Assembly: GCA_035294325.1 (NCBI GenBank)
Contig: DATGLE010000216.1
Span: 1 to 39,668 of the forward strand
Length of the DNA: 39,668 nt
Source of the DNA: DATGLE01 sp035294325
GTDB lineage: Bacteria; Chloroflexota; Ktedonobacteria; Ktedonobacterales; Ktedonobacteraceae
Direction of reading: 5' to 3'
The notes beneath the pieces were generated by a model. That model saw only the letters and a program-made list of their open reading frames with translations. It did no database searches and was not told the DNA's origin. Below, in pieces: positions 1 to 7,062 of this stretch; positions within the stretch are counted from its first letter, which is position 1; the number at the start of each line of letters is the position of its first letter. Position numbers and translations under genes: made by a program.

Positions 1-483
1 ATGCAAGTCGAAGCTAAACTCCAGGCACTCGGACTCGTATTGCCGGAGGCGCCCAAAATTCCGCCGAGCCTCAAAATTTCCTTTTCCTGGGTACGCAGGC
101 ACGGAAACCGGATCTATATTTCTGGTCATGGCCCGCAGGCACCCGATGGCTCATTCCCCGGCCCCTTTGGCAAGGTTCCAACGGAGGTCTCTCTGGAAGC
201 CGCGCAGGAGGCGGCGCGCAACACAGCGCTCTCTATGCTGGCGAGTCTCAAGCGAGAACTGGGGGACCTGGATCGCGTGACAGCCTGGCTCATGGTCTAT
301 GGCATGGTGAACGCGGAGCCAGGCTATGCGCAGACAACAAACGCGATCAACGGCTTCTCGGACCTGATCCTCGAACTGTACGGGCCAGAGATAGGCCAGC
401 ATGCTCGCATCGCGGTAGGTATGGCAACGCTGCCGCTCAACAACACGGTCACTATCGCCGCGGAAGTAGAGATCGCACCGTAG
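1..483 (+). CDS. RidA/YjgF/UK114-family protein
   Basis: A 160-residue protein of the RidA (YjgF/YER057c/UK114) superfamily, whose characterised members hydrolyse reactive enamine/imine intermediates released by PLP enzymes. Visible family features are the early beta-strand motif ISGHGPQ (about residues 40-46) and the C-terminal pattern HARIAVGMATLP followed by a VEI strand (about 134-158); the Arg in that pattern aligns with the substrate-carboxylate-binding Arg of RidA. The length and the opening (MQVEAKLQALGLVLPEAP) fit the longer subgroup with an N-terminal helix, so the ATG at base 1 is probably the true start, although its ribosome-binding site lies outside the window. It converges on the cupin gene with 7 bp between them. 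The family is confident; the substrate is unknown. Confidence 0.88.
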   Translation: MQVEAKLQALGLVLPEAPKIPPSLKISFSWVRRHGNRIYISGHGPQAPDGSFPGPFGKVPTEVSLEAAQEAARNTALSMLASLKRELGDLDRVTAWLMVYGMVNAEPGYAQTTNAINGFSDLILELYGPEIGQHARIAVGMATLPLNNTVTIAAEVEIAP

Positions 484-490
484 CAAGCGA

Positions 491-838
491 TCACTCTTCC
501 GGCGTTTGATCGGCCCGGCGGGAGTATTCGGCGGGCGCAAAGAAGACCAGCACGGTCAGATCCGCGCTGATCGTGTGAAAGCGATGTTCGACGTTGGCCG
601 CGACGAAGACCAGCGAGCCGGCCTCGACGGGGATATCCTCATCGCCCCTCCGTAAGAGCGCACGGCCCTGCACAATATAATACAGTTCATCCTCGGCATG
701 CGGCTGCTGCGGATCGCTGGCCCCCGCCGCCAGGTAATATATACCCGCGCTCATGGCCGGGACGCGCAAAAACTCGTGATAGCGCGTCCCGGCCTGCTCG
801 CGCGCCGCCATCAGCCCGGATAGTGTAAAAGTATCCAT
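491..838 (-). CDS. small cupin-domain protein
   Basis: A 115-residue single-domain cupin. The first cupin motif is visible as PHAEDELYYIVQGRA (about residues 46-60) and the second as AANVEHRF (about 79-86), supplying His/Glu/His ligands for a metal centre. The reading frame continues upstream into the MFS gene, but the ATG at 838 is chosen because AAGGGGAG lies just before it and because this places the start 2 bp after the MFS stop codon, a typical translationally coupled arrangement. Small cupins of this type are often binding proteins or simple dioxygenase/isomerase folds; nothing here fixes a substrate. Co-transcription with an exporter-like MFS protein suggests a shared small-molecule ligand, which is inference. 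Confidence 0.85.
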   Translation of the reverse strand: MDTFTLSGLMAAREQAGTRYHEFLRVPAMSAGIYYLAAGASDPQQPHAEDELYYIVQGRALLRRGDEDIPVEAGSLVFVAANVEHRFHTISADLTVLVFFAPAEYSRRADQTPEE

Positions 839-840
839 AA

Positions 841-2139
841 CTATCTCCCCTTTTGCTGCATTATACCGTACCCCCAGGCGCTGAGTGCGGAGAGACCGAG
901 TATCGCCGGCGCCAGCGTCAGACCGATATCCACCCCCCAATGCGCGACTACGATGCTGCCCGCCAGCGGGCCGATAATCTGACCGGTAGCAAAGAGCGTC
1001 GTGATCATGCTGAAATTGACAGCATACTGTTCATCCGTGACTGCCCGTTTGAGCAATGTTGTGACCATCAGCGCCGGGCCGATGGTCCCCGCCAGGCCGA
1101 AGAGAGCGGCCCCGACATACTCTAGCCCTGAATTGCCTGCCAGGGCGGAGAGCGTGCCGATAGCACCAAGCGCCAGGGAACTCCCCAGCGTGTAGCCGGT
1201 TGACCAGCGATCTATCGCCTTGCCCCAGAGCCAGCCGCCCAGCGCTCCCGCGCCGCCAATAGCGGCCCAGACAAAGCCCTCGTTGAGCGCGGAGACGCCT
1301 TGCTGCTCCAGCAAAGGGATGAAAAAGGTAAGGTAGACGATATAACCGCCACCAGCCAGAGCATATGACAGCGTGAGGAAGAGCAGTTGCCGGGGCTGGA
1401 AAAGGTGCCAGATGCTCTGCCACCACGACTGCTCCGCTGCGGACTGTCCCTGAATCTGCCCGCTTTGTCCCGCAACAATGGCGGGCGCGATGTGCCGCCT
1501 GGTCAGGTAGAAGCCGATAGCAGAGACTATTCCTACGGCGGCCATGACGATCCAGACAAGTCGCCAGCCAGAGGTTGATCCGGCAGCCAGGATCGGGGGC
1601 GCGATCAGCCCGGAGATGATAATCCCGATCATACCGCCGATCCAGGCAATTCCCGATGCCTGCCCGCGTTCCCTGGGATAGATGCATTCGAGCGTCAGCG
1701 TCATGGTCAGGACTGTCGCCAGGGCAGAAAAGAGGCCGATCAGGAAACGCCAGAGCGCCAGTTGCCAGAGCGTGAAGCTTAGCGCCGAGGCAAGCATGGT
1801 TATTCCCATCGTCAGCATAGCAACGACGTTGAGCAGGATGCGATTGCGCATCCGCGCCAGCAGCAATGGCAGCCCCAGCGTTCCCAGCAAATAACCCATG
1901 TAATTGAAGGTCTGGACGAGGCCCAGGACGCTATACGACGCCGCCAGATCGGTATGTAAAGCGGGCATCAAGAGGCCATAGGAGAGGCGCGAAAAGCCCA
2001 GGATAGCCGCAAAGGAACCGGCAGCCCACCACGTTAGCGGACTGGCAGCCTTCTGGAAAGGAGATCGCGAGGGAGAACCTCCTTCAAAGAACGGCTCACA
2101 TTCATGTAGAGTTTTTTCATACGTATTGCTTGACATCAT
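841..2139 (-). CDS. MFS transporter (YbfB/YjiJ-like)
   Basis: A 432-residue major facilitator superfamily protein. About twelve hydrophobic segments run from residue 38 to the C-terminus, with a longer hydrophilic loop around residues 215-245 separating the two six-helix halves. The opening FSRLSYGLLMPAL and the overall pattern resemble the YbfB/YjiJ group of uncharacterised MFS proteins. The first of two adjacent ATGs is used; AAAGGA stands about 6 bp upstream. The last codons (ATG CAG CAA AAG GGG AGA TAG) also provide the ribosome-binding site for the downstream cupin gene. Transcription probably begins from the promoter near 2435-2464, giving a leader of about 290 nt that contains a 21-bp hairpin. 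The transported compound is unknown. Confidence 0.88.
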   Translation of the reverse strand: MMSSNTYEKTLHECEPFFEGGSPSRSPFQKAASPLTWWAAGSFAAILGFSRLSYGLLMPALHTDLAASYSVLGLVQTFNYMGYLLGTLGLPLLLARMRNRILLNVVAMLTMGITMLASALSFTLWQLALWRFLIGLFSALATVLTMTLTLECIYPRERGQASGIAWIGGMIGIIISGLIAPPILAAGSTSGWRLVWIVMAAVGIVSAIGFYLTRRHIAPAIVAGQSGQIQGQSAAEQSWWQSIWHLFQPRQLLFLTLSYALAGGGYIVYLTFFIPLLEQQGVSALNEGFVWAAIGGAGALGGWLWGKAIDRWSTGYTLGSSLALGAIGTLSALAGNSGLEYVGAALFGLAGTIGPALMVTTLLKRAVTDEQYAVNFSMITTLFATGQIIGPLAGSIVVAHWGVDIGLTLAPAILGLSALSAWGYGIMQQKGR

Positions 2140-2220
2140 GTAGTCCTTTCGTCAGGTCTACCGTCTCTCAGTTTCCAACAGCGCTAACCTCTCAGGGAGT
2201 GCCAGGCTTCAGACAGACTC

Positions 2221-2320
2221 GTGTGCTTGCGCCTGCGGCGCTTGAGAGGTAGTGTGTGGTCCAGGCGCGTAGCGCTGGACCACACACTACCTCTCCCCCT
2301 GTGCGGCGAAGCCGCGCGAA
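2221..2320. repeat. variable-palindrome repeat, copy A
   Basis: A 21-bp perfect inverted repeat (2244-2264 and 2275-2295, 10-nt loop) is preceded by the flank TGCTTGCGCCTGCGGCGCTT and followed by GTGCGGCGAAGCCGCGCG. The left flank recurs at 29541, and in reverse complement near 13811, 25273 and 38847. The arm begins GAGGTAGTGTGTGG. It lies in the leader between the MFS promoter and the MFS start. The rest of the 2140-2397 gap holds nothing else that I recognise. Confidence 0.85.
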
Positions 2321-2397
2321 CGCCCGCGAGAGAAAGTAAGAACGCCAGCACAAGACATCCCTATAAGATTGAACACCTCTGACAGTGGAGCATAGCT

Positions 2398-2464
2398 GTA
2401 ATGGTCTAAATCTCTATTATCCATTACACCGGTGAGTATACCTGATCGCGGGGAAGATTGTCAA
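2398..2464 (-). promoter_or_regulatory. MFS-cupin promoter with paired operator half-sites
   Basis: On the minus strand, TTGACA (2459-2464) and TATACT (2435-2440) are separated by 18 nt, a strong sigma-70-type promoter directed at the MFS gene. Just downstream lie the inverted half-sites TGTAATGG (2397-2404) and CCATTACA (2421-2428). The same half-sites occur in the promoter of the neighbouring CGNR regulator gene, and an 11-bp string CATAGCTGTAA stands at the same distance (30 bp) from CCATTAC in both places. The CGNR protein is the obvious candidate regulator; that link is inference. Confidence 0.65.
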
Positions 2465-2525
2465 GGGAATCTCAACAGGAGAAACAGATTATCGAGGTTG
2501 TCGCTCAAGGCCAGGGACGGGCCGC

Positions 2526-3107
2526 TTACCGGGCGCTATCCTCCGCAAGCTCTTCTTGTTGCGACGCGGCTTTGTGGCGCGCGCGAAACCGGCGCACCCG
2601 CATGCGATTCGCACAGGCATCGCTGCACCACTGGCGACTGCGATTCTTGCACTCATCATAATAGACATAGCGACAGGCAGGATTGCTACATATCTTGAGG
2701 CGAGAAGGATCATGCTGCGTCAACAGCTCCACGAAAGCAGCCACAATTTCTCCCTGCACCCAGTGCCAGTCTTTTTGCTGGGGAACGAGTTCGAGTCGAT
2801 AGCCACCAGCGCTTTGCGTCAGGTGCTGGATGAAGGGAACGCGATCCAGGTATTCATTTACAGGCTCCAGCTCCTTTACAGAAAGAGTCTGCCCGTCAAC
2901 CACTGCTTCTACGACATGGCCGAGTCTGGAACGCAGTGAACGTAAAGCCGCCAGGTGGTCTGCATCGGGCGGCTGATCGACCCGTAGATCCCACTTCGCT
3001 AGAAACTGCTCAACCCATTGCGGCTGCTCCAGCAGGTCTTCTATCAACCTGCCGCTCGGATACTCACGCCGTCGGCTATTCAAAAATTCAAAGCAGATAT
3101 TCTCCAT
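2526..3107 (-). CDS. ABATE/CGNR zinc-finger transcriptional regulator
   Basis: A 193-residue protein with the two-part architecture of CGNR regulators: an N-terminal ABATE-like region (FEFLNSRRR near residues 6-14, helical to about 130) and a C-terminal CGNR-type zinc finger with Cys140, Cys145, Cys161 and Cys165 in the pattern C-x4-C-x15-C-x3-C, followed by the basic stretch ANRMRVRRFRARH. The family is regarded as stress- or ligand-responsive transcription factors. The ATG at 3107 has no strong ribosome-binding site, but the N-terminal family motif begins at once, so a later start is unlikely. Its promoter carries a palindrome sharing half-sites with the MFS-cupin promoter, which points to autoregulation plus control of that operon. 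The zinc-finger family is confident; the target set is inferred. Confidence 0.87.
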   Translation of the reverse strand: MENICFEFLNSRRREYPSGRLIEDLLEQPQWVEQFLAKWDLRVDQPPDADHLAALRSLRSRLGHVVEAVVDGQTLSVKELEPVNEYLDRVPFIQHLTQSAGGYRLELVPQQKDWHWVQGEIVAAFVELLTQHDPSRLKICSNPACRYVYYDECKNRSRQWCSDACANRMRVRRFRARHKAASQQEELAEDSAR

Positions 3108-3134
3108 AGCTGTAACACTTCTACGTGGTATTAA

Positions 3135-3176
3135 CCATTACAAAGTAATGGTATTCCCTGCCAGACAATTTGTCAA
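3135..3176 (-). promoter_or_regulatory. CGNR-regulator promoter and palindromic operator
   Basis: TTGACA (minus strand, 3171-3176) precedes a weak -10 (TACCAT or ATACCA around 3148-3154) at 16-17 nt. The perfect palindrome CCATTACAAAGTAATGG (3135-3151) overlaps the -10 region and would start about 27 bp upstream of the start codon. The half-site CCATTAC is identical to that at 2421-2427 upstream of the MFS-cupin operon. Overlap with the -10 box suggests repression. Confidence 0.6.
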
Positions 3177-3230
3177 ACCCATTTCTGAGAGTAAGTCCGA
3201 TACTCAGGATTCTCGCTATCTTGCCAGGAG

Positions 3231-3316
3231 TTCATGCGGCGAAGCCGCATGAAGGAGGTAGTTTTGTTGGATAGAAAATGTCCTGCGCGCATTTTCTATC
3301 CAACAAAACTACCTCC
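3231..3316. repeat. variable-palindrome repeat, copy B
   Basis: Two nested structures: TTCATGCGGC-GAA-GCCGCATGAA (3231-3253, 10-bp arms) followed at once by a 27-bp perfect inverted repeat (3254-3280 and 3290-3316, 9-nt loop). The large arm begins GGAGGTAGTTTTGTTGG, resembling copy A only at its outer end. It sits between divergent genes, so a pure terminator role is unlikely here. Confidence 0.85.
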
Positions 3317-3404
3317 AGAATCGCGCAATGTTGACACAAGGTGACAGGAATCGTCGGCTATACTATCGGCAGCGATTTATAACGACGAATAAGGAGCATG
3401 AGTG

Positions 3405-4289
3405 ATGGATTTGCTGGAATACTACACAGAGCAGAGCGCGATGACAGATCCGGGCGCGTATGCTGGTCTGTATGAAGATTTGCCGTGCGACATCGCTGGC
3501 CTCTGCAAAGTTGTGCAGGGCTTGATTATCCACTATCGTGATGCCGACCTCTTCGATCACGTTATACCCGATGAGCGGCTGCCCGAAATCAATACGCGCA
3601 GCGTGGAGAAGATGCTGGCGCGCATTCAGGAGCTTGACGCGCGCCCTTTGACCGCCGCGCGCTCGCCCGATAAGTGTCTGGTCGGCTGCTGCCGCGATTT
3701 CGCGACGCTCTTCTGCTCTATGGCGCGCCATCAGGGCATTCCCACCAGGGTGCGGGTTGGCTTCGCAACGTATTTCGTGCCATACTTTAACTGCGACCAT
3801 GAGATCGCCGAATGCTGGGATGCCGGGCAGCATCGCTGGCGCCTGATCGATCCCGAATTGAGTCAGCGGCACCTCCAGACGAACCGCATGATAATCTTCG
3901 ATCCGCTCAACGTGCCCCGCGAGCGCTTCCTTGTTGCCGGGCTGGCCTGGCAGCGCTGCCGCCGGGGCAAGGCCGATCCCGACAACTTCGGCGTCGACCC
4001 GGCGGAAGACCTCAAGGGCCTCTGGTTCATCCGCCAGAAGCTTGTGCAGGACCTGGCCGCGCTCAACAAGCAGGAACTTCTGCTCTGGGACTGCTGGGGC
4101 CTGATGGAGAAGCAGGAGATCAGCGACGAGGACGAGGCGCTGCTGGACAGGGTTGCAACCCTGACGCAGGCCGACGACAAAGCCTTCGCCGAGATACAGG
4201 TCCTCTACGAGCATGGCCCCGGCCTGCGTGTAACTCCCCCCATTATGAGCTACAGCCCGGTAGCCGAACCATACGAGGTAGCGATATGA
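3405..4289 (+). CDS. transglutaminase-like superfamily protein
   Basis: A 294-residue cytosolic protein with a transglutaminase-like (papain-fold) core. The probable catalytic triad is Cys96 in GCCRDFATLFCSMARHQGIP, His132 in NCDHEIAECW and Asp149 in WRLIDPEL, the usual order and spacing for this superfamily, whose bacterial members are proteases, amidases or crosslinking enzymes. There is no signal peptide. AAGGAG (3391-3396) precedes the tandem starts GTG 3402 and ATG 3405; the ATG is preferred for spacing. The stop overlaps the ATG of a 35-codon frame by 4 bp. TTGACA (3331) and TATACT (3359) lie upstream but 22 nt apart, so they do not make a convincing promoter. The substrate is unknown. 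Confidence 0.85.
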   Translation: MDLLEYYTEQSAMTDPGAYAGLYEDLPCDIAGLCKVVQGLIIHYRDADLFDHVIPDERLPEINTRSVEKMLARIQELDARPLTAARSPDKCLVGCCRDFATLFCSMARHQGIPTRVRVGFATYFVPYFNCDHEIAECWDAGQHRWRLIDPELSQRHLQTNRMIIFDPLNVPRERFLVAGLAWQRCRRGKADPDNFGVDPAEDLKGLWFIRQKLVQDLAALNKQELLLWDCWGLMEKQEISDEDEALLDRVATLTQADDKAFAEIQVLYEHGPGLRVTPPIMSYSPVAEPYEVAI

Positions 4290-4393
4290 AGATAATGGTC
4301 TTTCTTCAAGGCACGATCCTCATGCACCGCAATAAGGAGTCTGGCGGGATCGATCACCTACCAGATAATATTGCCGACCTTCAAAAGAGATGA
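4286..4393 (+). CDS. 35-residue coupled ORF, possible gene remnant
   Basis: A frame of 35 codons whose ATG overlaps the transglutaminase stop (ATGA), the classic arrangement of translational coupling. It encodes MKIMVFLQGTILMHR followed by a hydrophilic tail. The opening looks like the beta-strand start of a larger soluble protein, so this may be the surviving 5' end of a gene that was truncated. It could equally be a genuine small protein. No function is proposed. Confidence 0.4.
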   Translation: MKIMVFLQGTILMHRNKESGGIDHLPDNIADLQKR

Positions 4394-4436
4394 CGCCGGG
4401 TGCTCCTTGCAGACGCCCGGCTCATTGCGAAGGACG

Positions 4437-5417
4437 TTAGTACCCCCGGCGTGCATCGTATTGATTGCGCAGTGGCTGCCCGGCGCGATAGCGGCGCAGA
4501 TTGTCGGCGAACAGTTCGGCAAGGCGCCGCTCATAATGTTCGGTTGCCCCGGCAACGTGCGGCGTCAGGATCACGTTCGGCAAATCGTACAGAGGGCTAT
4601 CATTTCGTGGCGGCTCCGGATCCGTCACATCCAGGCCAGCGCCCGCGATCCAGCCCTCTTGCAGCGCGCGGATCAGCGCCGGCTCATCCACCACGCCCCC
4701 GCGCGCAATATTGACAAGATAGGCGTCTGGTCGCATTGCCCGCAGCTCGGCCTCGCCGATCATCTTCGCCGTCCTCCCGGTCAGTGGCATCGACAGCACT
4801 ACATAGTCGCAGAGGGCGAGCATGCTGCGCAACTGCTCCACCGGATAGCTCTGATCGACATCGGGATCCGGCTCGCTGCCCCGCGTCGAGAAGCGCATCG
4901 CCAGCACCTTCATTCCGAAGGCGTGCGCCACCTGCGCGATACGACGCCCGATATTGCCCAGCCCGACAATGCCCATCGTGCGCCCCGTCAACTCGCGACC
5001 CGGTAAGGGATACTCCGGCGATTCGTGCGCCCAGATGTGGCGACGCTGGAGGTCCACCATCGTATGCCAGCCGCGATTGAACATCAAAATACTGCAAAAA
5101 ACGTATTCGCAGATAATCTCCGAGTGCACGCCCGACGCCGTGGTGACGATCACGCCGCTATCAGGATCGAGCACCGAGTTGCCGCGCAGCCTGTCAACGC
5201 CCGCCGAGACCGATTGATACCAGCGCAGGTGCGGGGCCACTTCGCGCCAGTTATTGGGGAAATCAAACGAGCAGAGGACCTCCGCCTCCGCCATAGCCCG
5301 CAGTTGCTCCTCGTAGCTATTGACGCGCACCACATTGCTCCGCGCCGCCTCGCTCAACATAGCCAGGGACTCAGGGGTGAACTGGTAATGGGCAACGACT
5401 TTCAATGCTTCAGCCAT
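4437..5417 (-). CDS. D-isomer-specific 2-hydroxyacid dehydrogenase
   Basis: A 326-residue NAD(P)-dependent D-2-hydroxyacid dehydrogenase, catalysing reversible reduction of a 2-oxo acid. The Rossmann dinucleotide motif GIVGLGNIG is at residues 149-157. The catalytic set is complete: Arg239 in VNIARGG, Glu268 in VTDPEP and His287 in TPHVAG. The N-terminal substrate domain includes the usual VSAGVD segment (70-75). Length is normal for the family. AAGGAG precedes the ATG by about 10 bp. Nearby genes give no clear clue to the substrate; glyoxylate/hydroxypyruvate reductase-like and phosphoglycerate dehydrogenase-like activities are both possible. Convergent with the upstream transglutaminase gene pair. 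Confidence 0.9.
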   Translation of the reverse strand: MAEALKVVAHYQFTPESLAMLSEAARSNVVRVNSYEEQLRAMAEAEVLCSFDFPNNWREVAPHLRWYQSVSAGVDRLRGNSVLDPDSGVIVTTASGVHSEIICEYVFCSILMFNRGWHTMVDLQRRHIWAHESPEYPLPGRELTGRTMGIVGLGNIGRRIAQVAHAFGMKVLAMRFSTRGSEPDPDVDQSYPVEQLRSMLALCDYVVLSMPLTGRTAKMIGEAELRAMRPDAYLVNIARGGVVDEPALIRALQEGWIAGAGLDVTDPEPPRNDSPLYDLPNVILTPHVAGATEHYERRLAELFADNLRRYRAGQPLRNQYDARRGY

Positions 5418-5474
5418 ATATCAACTTGCTCCTTATCTAACAGCGACTGCCCTTGCAGTATAGCACACGCGGTA

Positions 5475-6344
5475 TCAGGCAGGCTTGCGGCCCCACACAC
5501 TCAGGAAATAGAACAGACCTCTGAAGGAGTCGGAGAGCATATCGGCCAGCAGTTGTTCGTAGAGTTCGTCCAGTTCTTCCTGTGTTGCCACCCCGGCTTT
5601 GATAAGAAATGGCTGAATGAGTTTGCCCCCAACCTTGTAGTTCTCGTAGTGGCTGAAGTGTGCGGGCGCGCCCGCCGAAAAGTCGAGAACGTGAGCTTTC
5701 CTCTGGATCTCCTCACAGCCAGCTTCGCGTAAGAATACCTCCAGCATCGGAGTGATGCCGAAGTGAGCGGTCTCAGGATACGAAGAGAGGGCGCGGCCAG
5801 TTCGATAAGAGGCGCGCGTAAAGAGGTGATTGCTCTTCTCCAGTGCGCTACTATTAGAGACCCCGCCATCCTCGTTCTCGATGAGCCGGATAATGCCGCC
5901 GGGGCGGGTGACGCGCGCGAACTCTTTGACCACATACGGCCAATCGTTCTTTCCCATGAACCCGATCATGAAGCGGGCATTGACCAGATCGAAGCTGCCA
6001 TCGGAGAAGGCCAGCGGCTTTGTCGCATCCATCACCTGAAAATGGGCATTATCCAATCTCTGCACTCGCGCCATCTCCTGAGCATAGCGGATCATTGTCT
6101 GGCTGATATCGATGCCCGTCACCTGCATATCAGGGTATTGATAGGCCAGCTCACAGGCCCACGCTCCAGGCCCGCAGGCCACATCCAGTGCGCTCCGCAC
6201 ACTGGCGAGGTCGGGATGCTCAGGAAAGACGCCCCCCATGCATTCGGTAGTAACTTCATCAAGACGCATGAGCCGGCCCAGCTCGGCAGTACTCTCGGCA
6301 TCAAACATATATGCGTTTTCTCTGGACTCTGGATGAGAAGACAT
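5475..6344 (-). CDS. class I SAM-dependent methyltransferase
   Basis: A 289-residue Rossmann-fold methyltransferase. Motif I (LDVACGPGAWACEL) is near residues 55-68, the acidic residue ending strand beta-2 is in VTGIDIS, and the post-I/IV region contains FQVMDATKPLAFSDGSFDLVNARF. The C-terminal third is helical and probably forms a substrate cap. A longer frame starts 42 bp upstream, but the ATG at 6344 has an excellent AAGGAGGA 7 nt before it, so it is chosen. The gene is downstream of, and in the same orientation as, repeat copy C, and 57 bp upstream of the dehydrogenase gene, with which it may be co-transcribed. The methyl acceptor is not predictable. Confidence 0.88.
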   Translation of the reverse strand: MSSHPESRENAYMFDAESTAELGRLMRLDEVTTECMGGVFPEHPDLASVRSALDVACGPGAWACELAYQYPDMQVTGIDISQTMIRYAQEMARVQRLDNAHFQVMDATKPLAFSDGSFDLVNARFMIGFMGKNDWPYVVKEFARVTRPGGIIRLIENEDGGVSNSSALEKSNHLFTRASYRTGRALSSYPETAHFGITPMLEVFLREAGCEEIQRKAHVLDFSAGAPAHFSHYENYKVGGKLIQPFLIKAGVATQEELDELYEQLLADMLSDSFRGLFYFLSVWGRKPA

Positions 6345-6393
6345 AGGAACTCCTCCTTGAGAGTATGTCTGCGTCCCGATACCCACACAGGTT

Positions 6394-6490
6394 GGCGCCT
6401 GCGGCGCTCACCTTCAATATTGTTGGGTGGAAGTGCGCGAATCGCACTTCCACCCAACAATATTACCTCTTGCGCGGCGCAGCCGCGCGA
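6394..6490. repeat. variable-palindrome repeat, copy C
   Basis: A 22-bp perfect inverted repeat (6416-6437 and 6443-6464, 5-nt loop) between the flanks GGCGCCTGCGGCGCTCA (left) and GCGCGGCGCAGCCGCGCGAA (right). The right flank matches that of copy A. Read from the minus strand the element begins AGAGGTAATATTGTTGGG, again sharing only its outer bases with the other copies. It lies upstream of the methyltransferase gene. Confidence 0.85.
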
Positions 6491-6720
6491 ATGGCCCACG
6501 AGAAGGCAAGCACTTTGAGCACCAGGCACTCTCCAGGAGAGCATCAGGATCGTAATCCGTTCTGATCTTCATCATAATCGATTGGGAAGGAAAAATCAAA
6601 ATAACAGCCAGAAGAAGGAAATCAGTCATGAAAAAAGTTCATCCTTTCCAATCTTTCGTGAAATTTACGGCTGTACAACCCCGCTATTTTATGTTATATA
6701 AGCCTTGTAGACTATTTGGA

Positions 6721-6748
6721 CAGGGGACGTGGGCTGCTACGTCCCCTG
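6721..6748. other. isolated GC-rich hairpin
   Basis: CAGGGGACGT (6721-6730) and ACGTCCCCTG (6739-6748) form a perfect 10-bp stem with an 8-nt loop. No T-run follows on either strand, so it is not a standard intrinsic terminator. Together with the structured element at 6808-6873 it occupies the otherwise gene-free stretch 6491-7062. Confidence 0.6.
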
Positions 6749-6807
6749 CCTTCCTCCCGGCAAGTGCGTAAAAAAATATTCTGGAGATGGTAGAGGTGCG
6801 TAGCAGC

Positions 6808-6873
6808 GCGATGATGAAAGGTAACACTCAGAGGCGGGAGCGTCTCCCGATCTTGAATGTTAAGCATCATCGC
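6808..6873. other. candidate structured RNA element
   Basis: This 66-nt segment folds into a long nested hairpin: GCGATGATG (6808-6816) pairs with CATCATCGC (6865-6873), TAACA (6822-6826) with TGTTA (6858-6862), a short imperfect helix follows, and CGGGAG (6835-6840) pairs with CTCCCG (6844-6849) closing a CGT loop. No plausible gene covers it. It is about 190 bp upstream of acoX and could be a leader element or small RNA. Strand and function are unknown. Confidence 0.35.
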
Positions 6874-6903
6874 ACAATGGAACCATTCGACAGGCTGAAC
6901 CAG

Positions 6904-6930
6904 GCGCGATCAATCGCGCGGCTACGCATG
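6904..6930. repeat. GCGCGATcaATCGCGC palindrome with CTACGCA flank
   Basis: GCGCGAT-CA-ATCGCGC (6904-6919) followed by GGCTACGCATG. A related arrangement (CGAT-TG-ATCG inside GTGCGTAGCTG arms) occurs at 36914-36951, so this appears to be a second small dispersed palindrome family. Confidence 0.55.
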
Positions 6931-7062
6931 AAGGGGCATATCTCTGTTTTAATATCGTCAAACACGTCAGCTACGACCCTGTAGGTTTTCTTCTTAGTGC
7001 GTTACCTCGTATTTTTAGCGCAGTGTATCTGAAAATTACCCTATTTTTAGAAATAACAGGTC

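Noticed and set aside
3331..3364. TTGACA and TATACT before the transglutaminase-like gene as a promoter
   Set aside because: The two boxes are 22 nt apart, too far for one sigma-70-type promoter.
6940..7062. A sigma-54 (-24/-12) promoter before acoX
   Set aside because: No GG-N10-GC arrangement of the right form is present, so sigma-54 control known from other aco operons cannot be claimed.
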